Under the pieces are notes generated by a model, which was not told the DNA's origin, did not search any database, and worked only from the letters and a program-made list of their open reading frames with translations. A stretch of DNA of 9,950 nt from JAPLGE01 sp964355545. GTDB lineage: Bacteria; Bipolaricaulota; Bipolaricaulia; UBA7950; UBA9294. The stretch covers positions 1 to 9,950 of the forward strand of contig CAYHEK010000058.1 in NCBI GenBank assembly GCA_964355545.1, written 5' to 3'. The position numbers and the translations under genes are program-made. Shown piece by piece: positions 1-5,550 of the stretch. The number at the start of each line of letters is the position of its first letter. Position 1 is the stretch's first letter.

Positions 1-1712
1 CCGTCTCGGTCGAGGTCGATGGAGAGGAAGGCCGGCCGGGAGGGGAGCCCGGGCATCGTCTGCACCTCTCCAGAGAGGAGGTAGATGAACCCGGCTCCCA
101 CGCTTGCGCGCGCCTCGCGCACGGGGAGGGTGAATCCGGTTGGGACCCCCTTCAACTCGGGGTCGTGGGAGAGGGAGAGGTGGGTCTTCGCGATGCACAC
201 GGGGAGATCTCCCCACCCGAGGCTCTCGAAGCGTTCGATCTCTTCGAGGGCGCGCTCGGAGAAGGAGACGCCGGATGCGCCGTAGATCTCCCGCGCGATC
301 GTCTCCACCTTCTTGGTGATCGGCCAGTCGAGCGGGTAGAGGAGGCGGAAGTCGTGCTCCGCCTTGCACGCCTCGATCACGGCGCGTGCGAGGTCGATCG
401 CGCCCTCCCCGCCGCGCGCCCAGTGGTCGGCGACGACGGCGGCGAACGCGCCCGCCTCCTCGGCTGCCTTGCGGACGAGGTCGAGCTCGCGGCGCGAGTC
501 CTCCGGGAAGCGGTTCAAGGCGACGACCACGGGGAGGCCGAACGCCTTGGCGATCGCGATGTGCTTGGCGAGGTTGGCGAAGCCTCGCTCGAGGAGCTCG
601 AGGTTCTCTTTCGTGTAGGGGGGGGCGAGGGGCTGCCCCGGCACAACCTTCGGGCCACCGCCGTGCATCTTGAGGGCGCGGACGGTCGCCACCAGGACGA
701 CGGCGTCCGGGACGAGGCGACTTGCGCGGCACTTGATGTCGACGAACTTCTCGAGGCCGATGTCGGCGCCGAACCCGCTCTCGGTGACGACGTAATCTCC
801 GAGCTTGAGGGCGATCCGGTCGGCGAGGATCGAGGAGTTCCCGTGCGCGATGTTGGCGAACGGGCCGGCGTGGACGAAGACGGCCTGGCCCTCCAGGGTC
901 TGCATCAGGGTCGGCTTCACGGTCTCCTTCATCAGGACCGCGGCCGCGCCGCCGACGCCGAGATCATCGGGCGTGACCGGCTCCCCGCGCACGCTTGACC
1001 CGATCACGATCCGGCCGATCCGGCCGCGCAGGTCGTGAAGGTCGCTTGCAAGAGCGAGGATCGCCATCAGCTCTGATGAGACGGTGATGTCGAACCCAGT
1101 CTCGCGCGGGACCCCGTCCGTGCGCCTTCCAAGGCCGATCACGACGTGGCGCAAGGCGCGGTCGGAAAGGTCGAGGACGCGGTTCCAGGTGATGGAGTAG
1201 GGGTCGAGGTCAAGTCTCACAAGGCCCGTCCTCTCCCAGGCCTCATTGGAGCTGTTGCGCTCGTGGAGGAGGCGGGCGTCGATCGCCGCGGCGATCAGAT
1301 TGTGGGCGGCGCCGATCGCGTGGATGTCCCCCGTAAGATGGAGGTTCAGTTCCTCCATGGGGACGACCTGGGAGAGGCCCCCGCCCGCCGCCCCGCCCTT
1401 GATCCCGAACGTCGGTCCCTGCGAGGGCTGGCGGATGCAGGCGATCGCGCGCTCCCCCAGGCACCCGAGCCCCTGGACGAGCCCGACGGTCGTCGTCGTC
1501 TTCCCCTCCCCGAGTGGGGTGGGGGTGATCGCGGTGACGTCGATGTACTTCCCGTCCGGCTCGGCGTGGCGGGCACGGAGGGCTTCAAGCTTCACCTTGG
1601 CCGTGTAGTCTCCGTAGGGCTCGATCTCGCCTGCCTCAAGGCCGGCCTCGCGCGCGATCTCGAGGATCGGCCGGAGCTTTGCCCCGCGCGCGATCTCAAG
1701 GTCTTTGTTCAT
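1..1712 (-). CDS. fhs: Formate-tetrahydrofolate ligase (10-formyl-THF synthetase), 3' end cut by window
   Basis: This cytoplasmic enzyme makes 10-formyl-tetrahydrofolate from formate, THF and ATP. It serves the methyl branch of the Wood-Ljungdahl pathway, purine synthesis and initiator-tRNA formylation. I translated the minus strand by hand and the frame stays open for 570 codons to the window edge. Visible motifs are the P-loop TPTPLGEGKTTTT (about residues 63-75), the family signature GIKGGAAGGG (103-112), the second signature VATVRALKMHGG, and a C-terminal QTMPGLP. Known members end soon after the SIDLDRDG seen at the edge, so only about five residues and the stop should be missing. The ATG at 1712 has a good GAGGAGG ribosome site just upstream. 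The start lies inside the end of rbfA (17-bp overlap), which suggests translational coupling. In the first signature a Leu (L113) sits where Tyr is more usual. Family identity is very secure. Whether the role is acetogenic or purely anabolic cannot be told from the sequence. Confidence 0.96.
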   Translation of the reverse strand, partial: MNKDLEIARGAKLRPILEIAREAGLEAGEIEPYGDYTAKVKLEALRARHAEPDGKYIDVTAITPTPLGEGKTTTTVGLVQGLGCLGERAIACIRQPSQGPTFGIKGGAAGGGLSQVVPMEELNLHLTGDIHAIGAAHNLIAAAIDARLLHERNSSNEAWERTGLVRLDLDPYSITWNRVLDLSDRALRHVVIGLGRRTDGVPRETGFDITVSSELMAILALASDLHDLRGRIGRIVIGSSVRGEPVTPDDLGVGGAAAVLMKETVKPTLMQTLEGQAVFVHAGPFANIAHGNSSILADRIALKLGDYVVTESGFGADIGLEKFVDIKCRASRLVPDAVVLVATVRALKMHGGGPKVVPGQPLAPPYTKENLELLERGFANLAKHIAIAKAFGLPVVVALNRFPEDSRRELDLVRKAAEEAGAFAAVVADHWARGGEGAIDLARAVIEACKAEHDFRLLYPLDWPITKKVETIAREIYGASGVSFSERALEEIERFESLGWGDLPVCIAKTHLSLSHDPELKGVPTGFTLPVREARASVGAGFIYLLSGEVQTMPGLPSRPAFLSIDLDRD

Positions 1713-2058
1713 CGGAATCCTCCTCGAGCAGTCTCTCCAGGCGCAGGGAGCGTTCCACCGTCTCGTCGAGGACGAAGTTGAGCTCGGGGGTGTAGCGGAG
1801 GGGGAGACGGCGGGCGAGTTCGCTCCGGAAGAAGCCGCGGTCGCGTCGGAAGGCGGCGATGACTGCCCCCTTGTCCGCTGCCTGGTCGCCGATCGCGACG
1901 TACACCTTGGCGTGGTGGGCGTCGACGGAGAGGTGGACGTCCATCACGGTGGGGAAGGCGCTCTTCAGGAGGGGATCGCGGACCTCGAACTCAACGATCG
2001 CGGAGAGCTCGCGCTTGATCTCCTCTCGAAGCTTAGCGCGGCCGCGCTCGGCGCTCAT
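1696..2058 (-). CDS. rbfA: 30S ribosome-binding factor RbfA
   Basis: RbfA is a small KH-type protein that binds the immature 30S subunit and assists late 16S rRNA maturation. This protein has 120 residues, the usual size. Family landmarks are an N-terminal helix with IKRELSAIVEFEVRDP (about 14-29), the central HHAKVYVAIGD strand (48-58), RSELARRLPLRYTPEL (78-93) and FVLDETVERSLRLERLL (95-111). Its ATG overlaps the stop of the upstream DUF503 gene in a 4-bp ATGA junction. Its last 17 bp overlap the start of fhs. The infB-DUF503-rbfA order is common in bacteria and supports the call. It is probably expressed from the infB promoter, since no separate promoter is apparent. Confidence 0.93.
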   Translation of the reverse strand: MSAERGRAKLREEIKRELSAIVEFEVRDPLLKSAFPTVMDVHLSVDAHHAKVYVAIGDQAADKGAVIAAFRRDRGFFRSELARRLPLRYTPELNFVLDETVERSLRLERLLEEDSDEQRP

Positions 2059-2339
2059 ACGATCTCCACGTCGAAGCCCTCGAGCACGTAGCCTCTCTTT
2101 TGCTCCAGGGAGCTGCGCAGCTGAGCGAGGGTGGAGTCCGTGTGGCGGGGGTCGTTCGAGAGGTGGGCGATCCGGATCGTCGCCCGATCGAGGAGGTCGA
2201 GGTCCTCGACCTCGGCACAGGCGAACGCCGGGCCGCGGCGCTCGACCTCGGCGAGGATCCCCTTCACGATCGAGCGCTTCTCCTTGATCGATTGGATCTT
2301 TGGAAGATGGAAGCGCAGGGTGAGGAGGCCGACCTTCAT
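2055..2339 (-). CDS. DUF503 family protein (YlxP-like)
   Basis: This 94-residue protein belongs to the DUF503 family, typified by YlxP of Bacillus, which is commonly encoded between infB and rbfA. Family features are the N-terminal strand MKVGLLTLRFHLP, the SIKEKRSIVKGIL helix (17-29), the CAEVEDLDLLDRATIRIAHLSND segment (41-63, shown without its first residues) and a C-terminal DVEIV strand. Related proteins have been linked to ribosome or translation functions, but the biochemical role is not settled, and I infer only a link to ribosome biogenesis from the neighbours. The ATG lies 7 bp after the infB stop, and the ribosome site (GAGGA) overlaps that stop codon, so translation is probably coupled. 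The end overlaps rbfA by 4 bp. Confidence 0.88.
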   Translation of the reverse strand: MKVGLLTLRFHLPKIQSIKEKRSIVKGILAEVERRGPAFACAEVEDLDLLDRATIRIAHLSNDPRHTDSTLAQLRSSLEQKRGYVLEGFDVEIV

Positions 2340-2346
2340 CTCGTCC

Positions 2347-4092
2347 TCAGCGCGTGACCTCTTCCAGGGTGAAGAAGACGAGCCGGTCGCCGACCTCGAC
2401 TTGGTCGAAGTCCTTGATGCGGATCCCGCACTCGCGGTCGGTCTGCACCTCGCGCGCGTCGTCCTCGAAACGGCGCAGGGAGGAGATCTCGCCGGTGAAG
2501 ACCTCCTCTTTTCCCCGCAAGACGCGCACCTTGGCGCTCCGCGTTACCTTCCCTTCGGTCACGTAGCAGCCGGCGACGATTCCGTGGGGGATCTTGAAGG
2601 TCTGCCGGACCTCGGCCTCACCGATCTTCACCTCGGCGTACTCCGGGGCGACCATTCTCTTCAGGGCGCGGCTGAGCTCGTCGATCAGGTCGTAGATGAT
2701 GTCGTAGGTGAGGACGATGATCCCCTCGGAGTCGGCGAGTTTCTCCGCCTTGGCGTCGGCCTTCACGCCGAACCCGACGACGAGGCGAGTCCCGGAGACG
2801 GTCGAGGCGAGGAGGACGTCGCTCTCCGAAATCGTGCCCACCCCGGCGTGCAGGATCTCGAGTTTCACGCTCTCCACGCGGATCGCCTCGATCTCACGCC
2901 GCACCGCCTCAAGAGCCCCGGTGGACGAGGCCTTCAGGATGACGTTCAGCTTCTCCTCCTCGATCGCCTCGCGGAAGAGATCCTCCACGTTCAGGGGGGC
3001 GCGGACGCGCCGCGGCGCGGCCTGGGCCTCTCGGCGCCCCTCGGCGCAGGACTTCGCCTCGTTTGCGTCCTTCTTTCGCTCGACCGGAGATCCCACCGAA
3101 GAGACCCCCTCCAGGCCGAGGATCTCCACCGCCTTCCCCGGACCCGCCTCCGGGACGCGCTTCCCGTTCTCGTCGAAGAGCGCCTTGACGCGGCCGTAGG
3201 TCGATCCGGCCACGATGCAGTCCTTCTCGCGCAGAGTCCCATCCCGGATCACCGCGGTAGCGACCGGCCCGCGTCCCGAGGTAAGATGGCTCTCGATGAT
3301 GATCGCTTCGAGGTCGCCGTTTGGGTCCGCGTGCAGGTTCTCCATCTCCGCGACGAGGAGGATCATCTCCAAGAGGTCTTCGATCTTCTCTCCGGTGAGG
3401 GCGGAGATGGGGACGGTGATCGTCTTCCCTCCCCACGCCTCCGGGGTGAGGCCCTGTTTCGCCAGGTCGTTCATCACCTTGTTCAGGTCGGCGGTCGGTT
3501 TGTCGATCTTGTTGATCGCCACAATCATTGGAATCCCGGCCGCCTTAATGTGGTCGATCGCCTCGATCGTCTGCGCCATGATCCCGTCGTCGGCCGCCAC
3601 CACGAGCACGGCGATGTCGGTCGCTCTTGCACCGCGGGCGCGCATCCCGGTGAACGCCTTGTGGCCGGGGGTGTCGATGAAGGTGATCTTCTGGCCGTGG
3701 AGGTCCGCTTGATAGGCCCCGACGCTCTGGGTGATCCCACCCGCCTCCTTGGAGGCGAGGTGAGAGTGGCGGATCGCGTCGAGGAGGGTCGTCTTCCCGT
3801 GGTCGATGTGGCCGAGCACGGAGACGATCGGCGGACGGGGGACCCCCTTCTTGACGGGCTTCGCGGCCGGCGGCGGAGCCTCCGACTCCTTCTCTTTGGG
3901 AAGGGAAGGTGCCGCGGCGGGCTTTGCCTCCTCCCGGTAGAGGTTGACGATGAGGGTGTACTCCTCCTCGTCGACCGAGTTCGCCGCCTTGAGGTTGGGC
4001 ATCCCCATCTCTGCGAGCCTCAAGATCAGCTCTTTGCTCGGGATCCCCAGTTCAGTTGCGATCTCGTAGATCCGCTTTCTCGTCCCTGCCAA
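2347..4092 (-). CDS. infB: Translation initiation factor IF-2, TTG start
   Basis: IF-2 is the GTPase that places fMet-tRNA on the 30S subunit and promotes subunit joining. The 581-residue protein shows an IF2N domain (about 4-52), a short Pro/Ala/Lys-rich linker (55-86), and a G domain with G1 GHIDHGKT (94-101), G3 DTPGH (140-144), G4 NKID (194-197) and G5 SAL (230-232). It continues with domain II (about 255-345), domain III (about 375-475) and a C-terminal fMet-tRNA binding domain containing GCYV and ECG (about 485-580). It is far shorter than E. coli IF-2 because the N-terminal extension is minimal. The only start that fits is TTG at 4092: an in-frame TGA lies at 4114-4116, and AAGGA sits 7 nt before TTG. 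Deviations from the usual motifs are GITQSVGAYQ (Ser replacing the common His) and MAQTIEAI (Ala replacing Pro). It is the first gene of the infB-DUF503-rbfA-fhs cluster. Confidence 0.96.
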   Translation of the reverse strand: MAGTRKRIYEIATELGIPSKELILRLAEMGMPNLKAANSVDEEEYTLIVNLYREEAKPAAAPSLPKEKESEAPPPAAKPVKKGVPRPPIVSVLGHIDHGKTTLLDAIRHSHLASKEAGGITQSVGAYQADLHGQKITFIDTPGHKAFTGMRARGARATDIAVLVVAADDGIMAQTIEAIDHIKAAGIPMIVAINKIDKPTADLNKVMNDLAKQGLTPEAWGGKTITVPISALTGEKIEDLLEMILLVAEMENLHADPNGDLEAIIIESHLTSGRGPVATAVIRDGTLREKDCIVAGSTYGRVKALFDENGKRVPEAGPGKAVEILGLEGVSSVGSPVERKKDANEAKSCAEGRREAQAAPRRVRAPLNVEDLFREAIEEEKLNVILKASSTGALEAVRREIEAIRVESVKLEILHAGVGTISESDVLLASTVSGTRLVVGFGVKADAKAEKLADSEGIIVLTYDIIYDLIDELSRALKRMVAPEYAEVKIGEAEVRQTFKIPHGIVAGCYVTEGKVTRSAKVRVLRGKEEVFTGEISSLRRFEDDAREVQTDRECGIRIKDFDQVEVGDRLVFFTLEEVTR

Positions 4093-4128
4093 TCGATCGT
4101 CCTTTCCCTTAGCTCAAACGCGGCGGAG

Positions 4129-4157
4129 ACTATACCCGATGGGCTACGTGGGGTCAA
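4129..4157 (-). promoter_or_regulatory. Sigma-70-type promoter of the infB operon
   Basis: On the minus strand a -35 box TTGACC (4157-4152, 5 of 6 consensus bases) is followed by a 17-bp spacer and a -10 box TATAGT (4134-4129, 5 of 6). Transcription should begin near 4122, giving a leader of about 30 nt that contains the AAGGA site before the TTG start of infB. This makes infB the head of its own transcription unit even though the TPR gene ends only about 30 bp upstream of the -35 box. Confidence 0.8.
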
Positions 4158-4163
4158 ACCCCA
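4149..4163. repeat. Inverted repeat over the infB -35 box
   Basis: The stretch reads TGGGGT CAA ACCCCA on the plus strand, a perfect 6-bp inverted repeat with a 3-bp centre. It covers the -35 box of the infB promoter. A GATGGG at 4138-4143 could pair alternatively with CCCATC at 4160-4165. It could be an operator, or the hairpin of a weak terminator for the TPR gene. There is no T-tract after it on the minus strand, so an intrinsic terminator is not well supported. Confidence 0.5.
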
Positions 4164-4186
4164 TCTTGATCAGCGCGGACGAGGGG

Positions 4187-4663
4187 TCAGCGCAGGAAGA
4201 CAAAGAGAATGAGGAAGAGGAGTACGAGGCCGGCGAGGATTCCTGCGATGATCTTGAGGCCGAGTCGGCGAAGACGGGCCTTCTCTTCGTGCTTGAGCTC
4301 AGCACGGCGGGGGCGGAGGACCTCCATGCGCTGCGACTTCTTGTAGGTCTTCACGTACAGGGAGAAATTCTTCTGGCGCTTGTAGACGACCGCGAGGTTG
4401 TGCATCGCGTTCACGTACTGGGGGTCGACCTCGAGGGCCCGCTTGTAGGCGTACTCCGCGCGGTTGAGGTCACCGGCGTCGAAGTAGAGGTTCCCCAGGC
4501 GATAGTAGATCTTTGCCTTCTGGAGCCCGTACTGCAGCGCGTCGACGAGGAGCTTGATCCCGTCGTTGTAGGACTTCTTCTTGCGCAGCTCCTCGGCGCG
4601 CACGAGGGCCTCCTCGACGAAGGGCGTCTGCTCCTCAGGCGTCGTGAGTCCCTGTGTGTCCAT
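4187..4663 (-). CDS. TPR-repeat protein with C-terminal membrane anchor
   Basis: This protein of 158 residues has about three tetratricopeptide-type helical pairs. The clearest is KIYYRLGNLYFDAGDLNRAE (51-70), continuing as YAYKRALEVDP, followed by NAMHNLAVVYKRQKNF (85-100). After a basic linker (about 115-134) a single hydrophobic segment spans about 136-157 and the protein ends LFVFLR. With no signal peptide, it looks like a tail-anchored protein with the TPR domain facing the cytoplasm. TPR domains are protein-interaction scaffolds, and the partner cannot be read from the sequence. The ATG at 4663 is preceded by a GAGGGAG ribosome site and lies inside the end of the uracil-DNA glycosylase gene (29-bp overlap), so the two are co-transcribed and probably coupled. 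No specific family name is recognised. Confidence 0.78.
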   Translation of the reverse strand: MDTQGLTTPEEQTPFVEEALVRAEELRKKKSYNDGIKLLVDALQYGLQKAKIYYRLGNLYFDAGDLNRAEYAYKRALEVDPQYVNAMHNLAVVYKRQKNFSLYVKTYKKSQRMEVLRPRRAELKHEEKARLRRLGLKIIAGILAGLVLLFLILFVFLR

Positions 4664-5249
4664 CGAGCCACTCCCTCACTCTCTGGATGTCGAGCCAAGC
4701 TAGGTACTTTGGGCTCCCCTTGGCGCGGGAAGGATAGCGCAAGAGGTAGCTCGGATGAAACATGGGGAAGAGCTTGATCCCCCCTCGCCAGGGGAGGAAG
4801 GTCCCGTGGACGCTCGTGATCCCGCCCGCCTCGGGGAGGAGCCACTGGGTGGGAGTGTTTCCTAAGGTAACGATCAAGCCAGGATGGATGAGGGCGATTT
4901 GCGCCTCCAAGTAGGGGAAGCACGTCTCCATCTCCTTTCGGGTGGGGACCCGATTCTCCGGCGGCCGGCACTTGACGATGTTCGTGATGTAAACCTGGTC
5001 GCGGGCGACACCGATTGAGGCGAGCACCTCGTCGAGCTTCTGACCGGCCGGCCCGACGAACGGCCGCCCCATCTGATCCTCGACCTCACCCGGCCCTTCC
5101 CCGACGAGCATCACCGCCGCCCGCGGGTTCCCCTCGCCAAAGACGACGTTCGTCCGCGTCTCGCTCAAGGGGCACTTGCGGCACTCCTTGACGCGGGGCT
5201 CCAGGGTCTCTAGGGTTAGGGTTGCTTGAGATTCCGGGGTCCGATCCAT
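4635..5249 (-). CDS. Family-4 uracil-DNA glycosylase (4Fe-4S)
   Basis: This enzyme removes uracil, arising from cytosine deamination, from DNA as the first step of base-excision repair. The 204-residue protein has the family-4 active-site motif GEGPGEVEDQMGRPFVGPAG (50-69) and the second motif HPSYLLR (165-171). Four cysteines (C23, C26, C94, C110) are spaced like the [4Fe-4S] ligands of thermophile family-4 enzymes. The start at 5249 is an ATG with an AGGGAGG site. It lies 58 bp downstream of tRNA-Gly on the same strand, and I see no convincing promoter in that gap, so it may be transcribed by readthrough from the tRNA promoter. Its end overlaps the TPR gene. Family-4 enzymes are frequent in thermophiles and in many mesophilic bacteria, so this alone does not prove thermophily. 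Confidence 0.94.
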   Translation of the reverse strand: MDRTPESQATLTLETLEPRVKECRKCPLSETRTNVVFGEGNPRAAVMLVGEGPGEVEDQMGRPFVGPAGQKLDEVLASIGVARDQVYITNIVKCRPPENRVPTRKEMETCFPYLEAQIALIHPGLIVTLGNTPTQWLLPEAGGITSVHGTFLPWRGGIKLFPMFHPSYLLRYPSRAKGSPKYLAWLDIQRVREWLDGHTGTHDA

Positions 5250-5307
5250 GGCCCTCCCTTGTCGAGTAAGGTGGCAGGAGGAGACGAGAACACGGTCCGC
5301 TCGCGAG

Positions 5308-5380
5308 AGCGGGCAACGGGATTCGAACCCGCGACCCTCAGCTTGGGAAGCTGATGCTCTACCAACTGAGCTATGCCCGC
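5308..5380 (-). tRNA. tRNA-Gly (anticodon CCC)
   Basis: Read on the minus strand this is a complete 73-nt cloverleaf. It has acceptor arm GCGGGCA pairing with TGCCCGC, D arm GCTC/GAGC with loop AGTTGGTA, and anticodon stem TCAGC/GCTGA. The anticodon loop is TTCCCAA, with the anticodon CCC at 5347-5345. The variable loop is GGGTC and the T arm is GCGGG-TTCGAAT-CCCGT (one G-T pair). The discriminator base is T, as usual for bacterial tRNA-Gly. The CCA end is not encoded. It decodes GGG, a codon expected to be frequent in this GC-rich genome. Confidence 0.96.
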
Positions 5381-5392
5381 AGGGCGAGAAAC

Positions 5393-5422
5393 AGTATAAC
5401 GCTCTTCCGGACGCAAGTCCAA
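5393..5422 (-). promoter_or_regulatory. Promoter of tRNA-Gly
   Basis: On the minus strand TATACT (5398-5393, 5 of 6 match to the -10 consensus) lies 18 bp after TTGGAC (5422-5417, a weak -35 with TTG conserved). The expected transcription start near 5386 leaves only about 6 nt of leader before the tRNA 5' end. That short leader is typical of tRNA units. The -10 is convincing and the -35 less so. Confidence 0.62.
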
Positions 5423-5447
5423 CGAAAGGCTCTCCGCTCTGTCAGGG

Positions 5448-5487
5448 CCGTCCGAACGCCCCGAAAAGGGGGAGTCTGGCGGTTTTT
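5448..5487 (+). terminator. Imperfect hairpin plus T5 in the pgk-tRNA gap
   Basis: Arms at 5448-5462 and 5468-5482 can form 11 of 15 pairs around a GAAAA loop, with a 4-bp CCCC/GGGG core and a 5-bp lower stem. TTTTT follows at 5483-5487. The layout is that of an intrinsic terminator read on the plus strand, but no plus-strand gene lies upstream. On the minus strand, the sense strand for pgk, it has an A-tract before it and no U-tract after. It may still act as a 3' structure for the pgk transcript. Besides this and the tRNA promoter, the 170-bp gap shows nothing else I can name. Confidence 0.35.
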
Positions 5488-5550
5488 GGCAGGGGAGGTG
5501 TGCCGGGAGTTGCGCCTTCAATCAGACAATAGGACTCGAACCGCGCCCCT

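Noticed and set aside
165..998. Long plus-strand open frame opposite fhs
   Set aside because: It is low-complexity (Asp/Glu/Arg/Gly/Leu-rich) and fully antisense to conserved fhs, which makes it a shadow typical of GC-rich DNA.
3000..3100. Possible frameshift in IF-2 around residues 335-360, where the sequence departs from family consensus
   Set aside because: The frame stays open and alignment to consensus resumes on both sides in the same frame, so this is divergence in a variable linker and not a frameshift.
2131..4212. 693-codon plus-strand open frame
   Set aside because: It lies antisense to infB and DUF503, shows no recognisable domain and has shadow-like composition. The minus strand encodes an unmistakable IF-2.
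5299..5310. Small GCTC-GCGA-GAGC hairpin at the tRNA 3' end
   Set aside because: It shares bases with the acceptor stem, is only 4 bp long and has no U-tract, so it is not supported as a terminator.
5216..5521. A minus-strand reading frame encoding GIAQLVEHQLPKLRVAGSNP
   Set aside because: This is the well-known spurious peptide produced by translating a tRNA gene. It coincides exactly with tRNA-Gly.
5528..5550. GGTTCGAGTCC on the minus strand just after the pgk stop, resembling a tRNA T-loop
   Set aside because: Only two stem pairs form and the remaining stem bases mismatch. The rest of a cloverleaf would have to lie inside pgk, with no acceptor partner, so it is at most a chance match or a tiny remnant.
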